48,014 nt of DNA, from positions 1 to 48,014 of the forward strand of contig DVDV01000248.1 in assembly GCA_015296075.1 (NCBI GenBank). The letters run 5' to 3'. The position numbers and the translations under genes were made by a program. This document shows, piece after piece, positions 34,097 to 42,732 of the stretch. The notes beneath the pieces are model-generated. The model had not been told where the DNA came from, did no database searches, and saw nothing but the letters and a program-made list of their open reading frames with translations. Source of the stretch: Leptolyngbyaceae cyanobacterium M33_DOE_097. Lineage in GTDB: Bacteria > Cyanobacteriota > Cyanobacteriia > Leptolyngbyales > Leptolyngbyaceae. Positions within the stretch are counted from its first letter, which is position 1. The number at the start of each line of letters is the position of its first letter.

Positions 34097-34930
34097 TTAT
34101 TTGTCGCTGACGATCAGTCGTTGGGTGATGACCGTGATGCCGTCATCTCGCACAACAACCGCTGAGATCCAACGGTTTTCACCCCGGTTAGGGGCACGCC
34201 CAACTTTGAAAATGCCACCCGCATTTAACGGTCGTAATTCAATTTTGGCGGGTGTCAAAAAGCCTTCCGGTCTAATCGCTTCTTCAACCGCTGCACCCAG
34301 CAGCAAATCATCTTCTAAAGGTTCTTCAACGATCGCGTCAAAGTTAAACCGCTGACCTGGCTTGACCTTACTTGGCAGCACTAAGCGAATGCTGGGTGGG
34401 TTTTCACCCGAAGTCACCTTCGATTGCTCTGACAAGACTTCTTGCTGCACAATTTGCTGGTTGACAATGCGTTGGCGCGATCGCAGCGTTGAGTTGAGGT
34501 TGTATTGGCGATCGCCCACTTTCTGAGAACCTGTAACGTAAGTGATCGTCTCCGTCACAATCGCATCACCTTCGCGCTTCCAGTCTTGAATCTCAGTGCG
34601 ATATTTGAGGTTGGGGTAGCGTTCCCATAGCTTACCCAGAGCCGCTTCTAGTCCTTTGCGGTCTAAACCGTCTGAGTGGCGAAAGGTGGGGCTGTAGAAT
34701 TTCATCACCCCAGTTTTATCGGCTTTGCTAGCAGCGGCATCCAGTTGGCTTAACGTTTCTTTGAGCGCAGTGGGTGCAGTTGCGGCTGACTGAGCTAACC
34801 CCTGCACTGGCATCACCATTGGCGCGATCGCCAGTGCTAGCCCAACCACAAAGCCTCTACCCCACCGACTTACTGCAGGCAATAGGTGAGACGATGCAGC
34901 CAAACGTTGAGGGCGAACAAAGCTTTGCAT
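34097..34930 (-). CDS. Exported protein with NTF2-like N-terminal domain
   Basis: A 277-residue protein with a signal peptide (about residues 1-47, basic start then FVVGLALAIAPMVMPVQGLA). The region from about 55 to 160 has the helix-strand pattern of an NTF2/SnoaL-like fold (LSQLDAAASKADKTGVMKFY, then YPNLKYRTEIQDWKREGDAI and TYVTGSQKVG), and the C-terminal third is strand-rich, ending VVVRDDGITVITQRLIV. Homologues are common in cyanobacteria as uncharacterised NTF2-family proteins. No catalytic function can be given. It is divergent from murG. Confidence 0.68.
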   Translation of the reverse strand: MQSFVRPQRLAASSHLLPAVSRWGRGFVVGLALAIAPMVMPVQGLAQSAATAPTALKETLSQLDAAASKADKTGVMKFYSPTFRHSDGLDRKGLEAALGKLWERYPNLKYRTEIQDWKREGDAIVTETITYVTGSQKVGDRQYNLNSTLRSRQRIVNQQIVQQEVLSEQSKVTSGENPPSIRLVLPSKVKPGQRFNFDAIVEEPLEDDLLLGAAVEEAIRPEGFLTPAKIELRPLNAGGIFKVGRAPNRGENRWISAVVVRDDGITVITQRLIVSDK

Positions 34931-35038
34931 AGAGATTCCTAAGAACTTTAAAGAATGAAACGGAGTGAACTCACGGTTTAATATCCTTACATTGCTGGTC
35001 AGCCAGCATCCAGGAAATTTTTAAATTGGGTAGCCCCT

Positions 35039-36148
35039 GTGAGTCGTCCATCTGATTCTACTCTTCCCTCACCTGCTCGTGCGGGTCGAGCACCAAAACT
35101 CTTAATTGCGGCAAGTGGCACAGGCGGTCACTTGTTTCCAGCGATCGCGGTGGCTGAGCAATTGACCGACTACGAAATTGAGTGGTTGGGGGTGCCTGAT
35201 CGTCTCGAAACGCAGTTGGTGCCTGACCGTTACCCGCTTCACACCGTATCAGTTGAGGGCTTTCAAAAAAAAGGGTTGGATGTTCTGCGCGTATTAGTAA
35301 AGTTCTTGGGCGCCACCTGGCAAACCCGCCAGATTTTGCAAAAGGGTGGCTTTCGTGGCGTGTTTACAACTGGGGGCTACATCGCAGCTCCGGCGGTAAT
35401 TGCCGCGCGATCGCTGGGTATGCCTGTGATTTTGCACGAGTCCAACGCTTTACCAGGTAAGGTGACTCGCTTTTTAAGCCGTTGGTGTAATCAGGTTGCA
35501 CTTGGCTTTGATGCGGCTAAAAAGTATTTACCCAAAGCCAACACAGTTTGTGTCGGCACTCCCGTGCGATCGCAGTTTCTGGCTAAGGCGGCAACCGCAA
35601 CGTTAGAGGATCTCGCCATTCCAACCGATGTGCCGCTACTGGCTGTTGTCGGAGGGAGTCAGGGCGCGGTTGCCGTCAACAAACTCGTGCGCCAGTGCGC
35701 CCCCACCTGGCTCGACGCTGGCATCTGGATTGTGCATCAAACGGGAGCTAACGACCCAGACCTGCACAGCCTCCAACACCCGCATTATTTCCCGCTTCCC
35801 TTTTACGACAACATGGCAGGACTAATGCGACGAGCCGATTTGGTAATCGGGAGATCGGGCGCGGGTACCCTGACGGAGTTGGCTATTACCCACACCCCTT
35901 CCATTCTGATTCCCTACCCGTTTGCGGCAGAAGACCACCAAACAGTGAATGCTAAAGTCTTTGCTGATGTGGGCGCAGCGCTGTTGTTTCAACAAAAAGA
36001 GCTAGCAGCAGAACGACTGTCTCAAACGGTGCTGACGCTTCTCAAACAAGACCCAACTCAGCTTGAACAAATGGCAAAGCAAACCGCAGGCTTAGCGGTG
36101 CCCGATAGTGCTACCCGACTTGCTAAATTGCTGCGAGAACAGATTTAG
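35039..36148 (+). CDS. murG: UDP-N-acetylglucosamine--lipid I N-acetylglucosaminyltransferase
   Basis: MurG, 369 residues, transfers GlcNAc from UDP-GlcNAc to lipid I on the cytosolic face of the membrane, giving lipid II for peptidoglycan. GT28 family features: the glycine-rich loop AASGTGGHLFPAIAVA, the second G-loop TGGYIAAPAVIAARSLG, HESNALPGKVTR, VVGGSQGAVAVNKL, and the donor-binding FYDNMAGLMRRADLVIGRSG followed by GTLTELAI and PYPFAAEDHQ. The start codon is GTG at 35039, with a 20-residue Ser/Pro-rich leader before the first strand. No other mur genes are adjacent; cyanobacteria scatter them. UDP-GlcNAc ties it loosely to the amino-sugar pool fed by the nag route. Confidence 0.95.
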   Translation: MSRPSDSTLPSPARAGRAPKLLIAASGTGGHLFPAIAVAEQLTDYEIEWLGVPDRLETQLVPDRYPLHTVSVEGFQKKGLDVLRVLVKFLGATWQTRQILQKGGFRGVFTTGGYIAAPAVIAARSLGMPVILHESNALPGKVTRFLSRWCNQVALGFDAAKKYLPKANTVCVGTPVRSQFLAKAATATLEDLAIPTDVPLLAVVGGSQGAVAVNKLVRQCAPTWLDAGIWIVHQTGANDPDLHSLQHPHYFPLPFYDNMAGLMRRADLVIGRSGAGTLTELAITHTPSILIPYPFAAEDHQTVNAKVFADVGAALLFQQKELAAERLSQTVLTLLKQDPTQLEQMAKQTAGLAVPDSATRLAKLLREQI

Positions 36149-37914
<1,766 letters not shown>

Positions 37915-38010
37915 CGAAATAGGAAGAAGGGCGTGGGGGGTTAAAATCTCCCTGCGCCTTGCATTTCACCCTCTGACTCTGTACACACTCCTAAATCTTC
38001 AATTTGTTTT

Positions 38011-38418
38011 ATGGCTTTAACCGTTCGAGTGATTGCTCCCGACAAAACTGTTTGGGATTCTGAAGCAGAAGAGGTTATTCTTCCTAGCACAACGGGTCAG
38101 TTAGGTATTCTGCCTAGGCACGCTCCCTTGCTGACTGCATTAGATACGGGTGTAATGCAGGTCAGAAGCGGTAAGGAATGGGTGCCGATCGCGGTGATGG
38201 GTGGTTTTGCTGAAGTCGATAAAGACGAAGTGACGATTCTGGTCAACTCAGCTGAGCGTGGTTCTGATATTGACAAGGAAGAAGCGCGTGCGGCGTTTAA
38301 CCAGGCTTCTGAGCGTTTCACTAAGGCGCAACAATCCGATCGCCAAGAGTTTATCAAGGCAACTCAAGCTTATAAACGTGCGCGGGCGCGTTTCCAAGCG
38401 ACTGGTGGAATGGCCTAA
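38011..38418 (+). CDS. atpC: F1F0 ATP synthase epsilon subunit
   Basis: Epsilon subunit of the ATP synthase central stalk, 135 residues (atpE in chloroplast naming). The N-terminal beta-sandwich contains [20 protein letters not shown] and [20 protein letters not shown], the family signature, and the C-terminal helical hairpin is [20 protein letters not shown] followed by KRARARFQA. It couples rotation to catalysis and inhibits ATP hydrolysis. It is co-transcribed with atpD, and a HIP1-built hairpin follows. Confidence 0.97.
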   Translation: MALTVRVIAPDKTVWDSEAEEVILPSTTGQLGILPRHAPLLTALDTGVMQVRSGKEWVPIAVMGGFAEVDKDEVTILVNSAERGSDIDKEEARAAFNQASERFTKAQQSDRQEFIKATQAYKRARARFQATGGMA

Positions 38419-38449
38419 TTCTTCTGAATTTCAGCCAAATAGTTTTGAT

Positions 38450-38490
38450 AAGCGATCGCTCGTATGACAGGGCGATCGCTTTGTGTTTTT
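38450..38490 (+). terminator. Terminator of atpD-atpC built from two HIP1 octamers
   Basis: AAGCGATCGC (38450-38459) and GCGATCGCTT (38472-38481) form a perfect 10-bp stem with a 12-base loop, followed by a T-rich tail to 38490. Both arms consist of the HIP1 octamer extended by two bases. It lies 32 bases after the atpC stop. Confidence 0.6.
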
Positions 38491-38619
38491 GTCTGGCATG
38501 GTCATGCGGGCAAAGTAGCACGATTACGCATAAATCCTATTCAGCTCAATCTGCCAATCGTGACAACCCCCTAGATCAGAAAATACAATAGAGGGAATAA
38601 AAAGCTCCTATCCAGTTAT

Positions 38620-38970
38620 ATGCCCGAAGATATCATTTGGATTGTGACCCAGGATCAGCCTATAAGCGTTGCTCGTGGCGAAAAAGGTTGGGGCAGTGGT
38701 GATCTTTCCCCCAGTTTCCAACGTACTCCTGTTGATTTTGCCACCCTACAACAGGAGTGGAACAAGACTCTCAGCCAAGTTGGGCAGCTAATTCAGCAGG
38801 CGGAACAACGAGCAAATCTTACCTCGCAGCTTCAGCTTGATGAAGTAACTCTGGCGATCGAAATTAGCGGTAAAGGGCAAGTCAGCTTATTAGGAGTTGG
38901 GGGTGAAGCGAGCAGCAGAGGCTCAATTACGCTCAAGTACAAGCGGGTAGAAATCAGGCAAGCAGAGTAA
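38620..38970 (+). CDS. Pepco-domain protein (coupling component of a caspase conflict system)
   Basis: A 116-residue protein matching the Pepco family, whose C-terminal hallmark is visible as LQLDEVTLAIEISGKGQVSL followed by LGVGGEASSRGSITLKYKR. The N-terminus DIIWIVTQDQPISVARG also fits. Pepco and Trypco domains were described, by comparative genomics, as small proteins coupled to peptidases or NTPase-centred conflict systems; a biochemical role is not established. Here it leads an island whose last gene is a caspase-like protease, which fits that context. The next gene begins three bases after the stop. The core strands suggest a beta-rich fold; no signal or membrane segment. Confidence 0.75.
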   Translation: MPEDIIWIVTQDQPISVARGEKGWGSGDLSPSFQRTPVDFATLQQEWNKTLSQVGQLIQQAEQRANLTSQLQLDEVTLAIEISGKGQVSLLGVGGEASSRGSITLKYKRVEIRQAE

Positions 38971-38973
38971 AAG

Positions 38974-39306
38974 TTGGCAATCCTTGATGAAAATGCGGTC
39001 ATTGCGACTGCGAAACTCACACAATACCTGTTGGTGCCCTTGCCAAAAGATGACAAGTCGCAGTTCTTAGCAATAGCAGGTTACACATTGGACAATTGGC
39101 AACAACTTGAGCAAGACTTGAGAGAACAAATCTTGCCGCTCGAAGCCAAACTAACGATGGAAACATCGTATGGGCAAAAATACGTGATTACCGGAAACTT
39201 AATAGGGCCAAATAACAAGACAATCCGAGTTAAAACAATTTGGATTGTTACCAACCAAGTAACCCGATTTGTAACGCTATTTCCAACAAAGGCGGTGAGC
39301 GAATGA
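38974..39306 (+). CDS. DUF6883 domain protein
   Basis: A 110-residue protein of DUF6883: AVIATAKLTQYLLVPLPKDD, then KSQFLAIAGYTLDNWQQLEQ, then YGQKYVITGNLIGPNNKTIR and VKTIWIVTNQVTRFVTLFP. The fold resembles compact toxin-like domains, and family members recur beside DUF4926 genes. A toxin role is inference. Its start is TTG at 38974 (no ATG in frame), three bases after the Pepco stop; its stop overlaps the ATG of the DUF4926 gene (ATGA), showing translational coupling. Family identification is from memory of the domain pattern. Confidence 0.7.
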   Translation: MAILDENAVIATAKLTQYLLVPLPKDDKSQFLAIAGYTLDNWQQLEQDLREQILPLEAKLTMETSYGQKYVITGNLIGPNNKTIRVKTIWIVTNQVTRFVTLFPTKAVSE

Positions 39307-39527
39307 AATTTCCATTGTTTACTCAAGTTGTCTTAACCGAAGACATTCCTGCCTTGAACTTAAAGAAAGGCAGTATTGGCACAATCGTCGAGTACTATCC
39401 AATGCCAGAAACCCAGGAAGATGGTTATAGCTTAGAAGGGTTAGTACCGCTCGACACGGTTGAAGTTTCTGCTTCTCAAATTGCAATGATCGCCCCGATC
39501 TCATCCACTGCTAAACCGACCAATTGA
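39303..39527 (+). CDS. DUF4926 domain protein
   Basis: A 74-residue beta-rich protein: MKFPLFTQVVLTEDIPALNL, KKGSIGTIVEYYPMPETQED, GYSLEGLVPLDTVEVSASQI. This is the DUF4926 pattern, an SH3-like small barrel. The gene overlaps the DUF6883 stop by four bases, and such pairs are frequent in cyanobacteria, so an immunity or antitoxin role for the DUF6883 partner is a reasonable but unproven reading. The stop lies nine bases before the ATG of the caspase gene, so all four genes are tightly packed. Confidence 0.75.
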   Translation: MKFPLFTQVVLTEDIPALNLKKGSIGTIVEYYPMPETQEDGYSLEGLVPLDTVEVSASQIAMIAPISSTAKPTN

Positions 39528-39535
39528 TACACTGT

Positions 39536-41089
39536 ATGGCTAAAAATTGGGCGATCGCGATCGGCATTAACGACTACGAGCATCATCCTGAGCGCAAGCT
39601 AAGTTATGCCGTTAATGACGCTCAACGAATGCACGACTTTTTGTGTGGAGAGGCGGGTTTTCCAAGCGAACAGGTCATTCTTTGTTTGGGCGATGCAGGC
39701 CATCGGCATCTATCCACTTACCCCACCACCAATACCCTGTTCAAACTACTTAATCGCGATTTCCACCCCCACCAAATTGGAAGTGCTGATCGCTTGTGGT
39801 TTTTCTTCAGTGGTCACGGCATTAGTCGCAATGGGCGTGATTATCTAATTCCCTGCGATAGTTTTGAAGAAGACTCGGAACGGTTTATTTTGCCGATTGA
39901 CGAGGTGATTGCTGCCTTACGTCGCCACAAAACTGCTGAAATTGTATTGGTGCTAGATGCCTGTCGCCAGCTAATTGGCAGCAAAAGCGCAGGAGGAGAG
40001 ATCGGTGAGCAAACCGTTGAAGTTGCTAAACAGCAAAGTGTCACTACAATCTTTTCGTGCAGTTATCGTCAAAGCTCCTACGAAAACCAAACCTTACAGG
40101 CAGGTTCCTTTACCTATGCTTTGTTAGAAGGGCTACGCCAACACACCATTCCTGAAAAGCTAGAACCTTACCTGCAACGGCGTGTTCAAGAGCTGAATCA
40201 GCAAGATGGCAAGTCAACTAACCAAACCCCTATCATTCGCCCTGAACCCGGCTCGAAATACTGCCAACCCTTACTGCCTAACTGTACGCCAACTGCCGAT
40301 CTTGCCTATCTTAAGCAGAAGGCGATTCAAGCTTTTGCGGATGAAGATTTAGAGACGGCTGAGCAGCTATGGGCATCTATCAATGAACTCGCGATCAACT
40401 CATCAGATCGCCAGCTTAGCCTCAAAATGCTGAAGCAGATTCTTCGCCAAACCTCTATGAGGACAGGTTTAGCCAATACCTCCATCCTAATCAATAACCC
40501 TGTAGGGGCAGGTTCAGCCGATGCCTCTGCACAACCCCCAGCACCCTCATCAAAACCTGCCCCTACCGACGACCTCAGCAGTGAAAAGGGAATTGACTAC
40601 ACTAGACTGCGCGACTTGTTAAAGGCAGGTAAATGGAAAGAAGCCGATCAAGAGACGGCTGAGCGAATGTGTGAAGTGATGGGGCGACAAAAAGAAGGCT
40701 TCCTCCGAGTCGAAGATATTAAAGCTTTCCCCTGTGTTGACTTGGGAACTATTGACCAACTCTGGGTGAAGTATAGCAACGGACACTTTGGCTTTAGTGT
40801 GCAAAAGAAAATCTGGGAAAAGTGCGGTAGCCCAACCGATTATGGTAAAAACTGGGATAAGTTTTGCGATACCGTGGGCTGGCAAGTGCAGGGAAAATAC
40901 ATAAGCTACAGCGACCTGAAATTCGACCCGTCTTTTTCTCTTGAAGGAGAATTACCTGGATTTGTGGATTTTTGTGGGGCTGTGATGGGATTTGTTGTTG
41001 TGGGGGAGGTGTCGTTTGGTTTGTTGGGGTTGGTTTTTGTCTCTTCTCTCGCGCAAAGACTTGCAGACTGTAGCATGAGCCAGTCTTGA
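39536..41089 (+). CDS. Caspase-like protease with C-terminal GUN4 domain
   Basis: A 517-residue soluble protein. Residues 1-250 are a caspase/metacaspase (peptidase C14) domain with the catalytic dyad His94 in WFFFSGHGISRNGRDYLIP and Cys143 in IVLVLDACRQL; the start AKNWAIAIGINDYEHHPERK is typical. A helical stretch (255-310) and a Pro/Ala/Ser-rich linker (319-348) follow. Residues 353-512 are a GUN4 domain (IDYTRLRDLLKAGKWKEADQ, then PCVDLGTIDQLWVKYSNGHF, then WDKFCDTVGWQ). Classical GUN4 binds protoporphyrin and Mg-protoporphyrin and activates Mg-chelatase; stand-alone fusions probably use it as a sensor (inference). The linker DNA is an interspersed palindromic repeat. The ATG at 39536 is preferred over a TTG at 39524. 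Confidence 0.9.
   Translation: MAKNWAIAIGINDYEHHPERKLSYAVNDAQRMHDFLCGEAGFPSEQVILCLGDAGHRHLSTYPTTNTLFKLLNRDFHPHQIGSADRLWFFFSGHGISRNGRDYLIPCDSFEEDSERFILPIDEVIAALRRHKTAEIVLVLDACRQLIGSKSAGGEIGEQTVEVAKQQSVTTIFSCSYRQSSYENQTLQAGSFTYALLEGLRQHTIPEKLEPYLQRRVQELNQQDGKSTNQTPIIRPEPGSKYCQPLLPNCTPTADLAYLKQKAIQAFADEDLETAEQLWASINELAINSSDRQLSLKMLKQILRQTSMRTGLANTSILINNPVGAGSADASAQPPAPSSKPAPTDDLSSEKGIDYTRLRDLLKAGKWKEADQETAERMCEVMGRQKEGFLRVEDIKAFPCVDLGTIDQLWVKYSNGHFGFSVQKKIWEKCGSPTDYGKNWDKFCDTVGWQVQGKYISYSDLKFDPSFSLEGELPGFVDFCGAVMGFVVVGEVSFGLLGLVFVSSLAQRLADCSMSQS
40502..40566 (+). repeat. Palindromic interspersed repeat inside the caspase-GUN4 linker
   Basis: GTAGGGGCAGGTT (40502-40514) and its exact inverse AACCTGCCCCTAC (40554-40566) flank a 39-base centre. 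A related word, ACAGGTTTAGCCAATACCTC, lies just upstream at 40461-40480 and matches GCAGGTTCAGCCGATGCCTC at 40508-40527 in direct orientation. The whole lies in frame within the protease gene, encoding the low-complexity linker. Confidence 0.7.
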
Positions 41090-41320
41090 GATTTTTTTAA
41101 GTTTTGTAGCACTGCTCTTTTTACATATAAAACCTGCCTTTCAGAGATCCGTTACCTGGCACCGATAATCTCATCATTAGGTTGAGTTCATAAACTGGGC
41201 ACTGGCAACCTTTTGGTCAAAGCAATTTGCTAAGAGTTAGCTCGAAGAGTAACTGATAGGGGGTGAAACTCTTGTAGATTTTCTCTCGCCTCCCTTAAAA
41301 AGGGCTACGGTATGTGGACA
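41090..41320. other. Spacer after the caspase-GUN4 gene
   Basis: About 230 bases of AT-rich sequence. A partial copy of the tandem repeat core (CTCCCTTAAAAAGGGCTAC, near 41290-41308) occurs in it. No gene or terminator was recognised. Confidence 0.3.
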
Positions 41321-41580
41321 AGCCGATCCGATCCTCCCCAACCCTCCTTAAAAAGGAGGGAGCTGAATTGGATTCCGTCAAAGTCCCCCTTTTTTTAGCG
41401 CAGCGGCGCGTCAGCGCGGGGATTCAGGGGGATCTGCTCCCAAATTTTGCGGTGTACGGGTAAGCCGAGCCGATCCTCCCTAACCCTCCTTAAAAAGGAG
41501 GGAGCTAAATTAAATTCCGTCAGAGTCCCCCTTTTTAAGGGGGATTTAGGGGGATCTGCTCCCAAATTTTGTGGCATACA
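41321..41580. repeat. Two tandem copies of a cyanobacterial repeat element
   Basis: Copy 1 (41321-41457) and copy 2 (41463-41580) run in direct orientation. Shared blocks: AGCCGATCCGATCCTCCC-like start, AACCCTCCTTAAAAAGGAGG palindrome, ATTCCGTCAAAGTCCCCC, and GGGGGATCTGCTCCCAAATT near the end. Copy 1 carries an extra 22 bases (41397-41418, an AGCGCAGCGGCGCGTC-type insert) where copy 2 has AA. Read on the minus strand, each copy encodes KIWEQIPLNP, and copy 2 supplies the last codons of the DUF559 gene. Confidence 0.75.
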
Positions 41581-41918
41581 CTCTCAAAATCATTAAGCAC
41601 TTCATTGTTTGTAAATCGCAATACTCTCAACCCATAGCTTTCTAAAATACTGGTTCGCTCAAAGTCGTATGTTTGCCCCTCATGAGTGAAGTGGCTTTCA
41701 CCATCAACCTCAATCACTAATTTCAATGCGGCACAGTAGAAGTCCACAATAAATTGGTCAATCGGGCGTTGCCGTAAAACACGCAGTGGCAATGTTTTGA
41801 GGCACTCTTGCCAGAGTTTTTGCTCAGCCGCAGTAGGGTTTTGACGCATTTCTTTTGCTCTTGCAACAAGTTGCGCGTTATAGGGCAAGTGAAAATCGGT
41901 ATTATTCAGTTCAGGCAT
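41535..41918 (-). CDS. DUF559 endonuclease-like protein
   Basis: A 127-residue member of the DUF559 family, with a Vsr/PD-(D/E)xK-type nuclease fold. Key parts: ARAKEMRQNPTAAEQKLWQE, then FIVDFYCAALKLVIEVDGES with the acidic catalytic residues, and SILESYGLRVLRFTNNEVLN. Members are abundant near mobile elements in cyanobacteria; their cellular role is unknown. Here the last 10-15 codons (KIWEQIPLNPP) are supplied by the neighbouring tandem repeat, and the same peptide is encoded a second time in repeat copy 1, so the natural C-terminus is uncertain. Confidence 0.88.
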   Translation of the reverse strand: MPELNNTDFHLPYNAQLVARAKEMRQNPTAAEQKLWQECLKTLPLRVLRQRPIDQFIVDFYCAALKLVIEVDGESHFTHEGQTYDFERTSILESYGLRVLRFTNNEVLNDFESVCHKIWEQIPLNPP

Positions 41919-42016
41919 ACGCTATTCCTGGCAAAAGGGAGGCTTGATTCTTTGTAATAAAAAGAGTTCCCATGCTCGATTTGATGAGATGTATGTGACC
42001 TGCTTTTTTGACTCAG

Positions 42017-42270
42017 CGCGATCGCCCCTCTTTCGTCAGTCCATTAAAATCAGTAGTAGCGATCGCCCTGTTTTCTAGGCATTACCCATAGACCACGCAT
42101 CCTGTAGGGGCGTTTCGCGTTCGCATAGCGTCTCCATCGGAGACAACGCCCCTACCAAGGGGTAACTATCTAAAATCGATCGCCCACTTGCCCCGATACT
42201 TTGCCTAAACGCGATCGCCCCTCTCTAATCAGTCCATTAAAATCAGTAGTAGCGATCGCCCTTGTTTTCT
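42017..42270 (+). repeat. Pair of 60-base direct repeats with HIP1 ends
   Basis: 42017-42076 and 42210-42270 share CGCGATCGCCCCTCT, then CAGTCCATTAAAATCAGTAG, then TAGCGATCGCCCT and GTTTTCT, with only a few changes (TTCGT versus CTAAT, and one inserted T). They are 133 bases apart and enclose the palindromic element. Confidence 0.75.
42104..42155 (+). repeat. Palindromic GTAGGGGCG element, copy 1
   Basis: Ends GTAGGGGCGTT (42104-42114) and AACGCCCCTAC (42145-42155) are exact inverted repeats, and the interior holds the inverted repeat GTCTCCATCGGAGAC (42130-42144). The first 41 bases match the reverse complement of 45072-45112 with two differences. Confidence 0.75.
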
Positions 42271-42286
42271 GCGATGCCCGTTAGCC

Positions 42287-42601
42287 ATGACTGTGCCAGC
42301 AATTGAGCTACCGATGGATAAAATTGCTGAATTTTGCCAAAAGTGGCAGGTCACTGAGTTTGCCCTGTTTGGTTCGGTGTTGCGCGATGACTTTCGCCCT
42401 GACAGTGATATCGATGTGTTGGTCGATTTTGCGCCAACTGCTTGTAGAGGGTTAACCGAAACGCTACAAATGCGTGATGAATTACAAGCTATTTTTTGTC
42501 GAAAGGTAGACTTGATCGTTAAAAACGCAATTGAACGAAGCGAAAACTGGTTGAGACGCAAAAACATCTTAGAATCGGCAAAAGTTATTTATGCCGCGTG
42601 A
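42287..42601 (+). CDS. Minimal nucleotidyltransferase (MNT) antitoxin-like protein
   Basis: A 104-residue minimal nucleotidyltransferase. The catalytic signature is FALFGSVLRDDFRPDSDIDV followed by LVDF: the GSxxR...DxDxD pattern of MNT proteins, with both metal-binding aspartates. MNTs are normally paired with HEPN RNases and act as antitoxins by AMPylating the toxin. No HEPN gene follows; instead a GTG overlapping the stop opens only five codons (VTKNR) before a TGA and the downstream DNA is repeat-like. Either an orphan or one whose partner was lost. Confidence 0.85.
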   Translation: MTVPAIELPMDKIAEFCQKWQVTEFALFGSVLRDDFRPDSDIDVLVDFAPTACRGLTETLQMRDELQAIFCRKVDLIVKNAIERSENWLRRKNILESAKVIYAA

Positions 42602-42732
42602 CTAAGAATCGCTGATTGGCATAGCGATCTCCATCAGACGCAGCTTGCGTTCCATTCTTTTTCCGTGCTTCGCAAGATTTGCTTAAGGTTTGGTGCCACC
42701 AAATCGTAAGATAGGGGAGGCGTAAGCGTAGC
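42602..42732. other. Repeat-like spacer upstream of dxr
   Basis: Contains GGCATAGCGATCTCCATCAG followed by ACGCAGCTTGCGT (42618-42652), related in its words to the GTCTCCATCGGAGAC elements, and GGCGTAAGCGTAGCGTGG at the dxr start. GGGAGG at 42715-42720 probably serves as ribosome-binding site for the GTG at 42733. No gene seen. Confidence 0.4.

Larger units (their letters stand above)
41919..42286. other. Repeat-rich spacer between DUF559 and MNT genes
   Basis: About 370 bases containing two direct copies of a 60-base repeat (42017-42076 and 42210-42270) and between them a palindromic GTAGGGGCGTT element (42104-42155). It also has several HIP1 octamers. No gene was seen; ATG of the MNT gene follows at 42287. 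Confidence 0.5.

Noticed and set aside
41090-42286. CRISPR-like array in the repeat-rich region
   Set aside because: Repeats differ in length and sequence and are not regularly spaced; they are interspersed elements.
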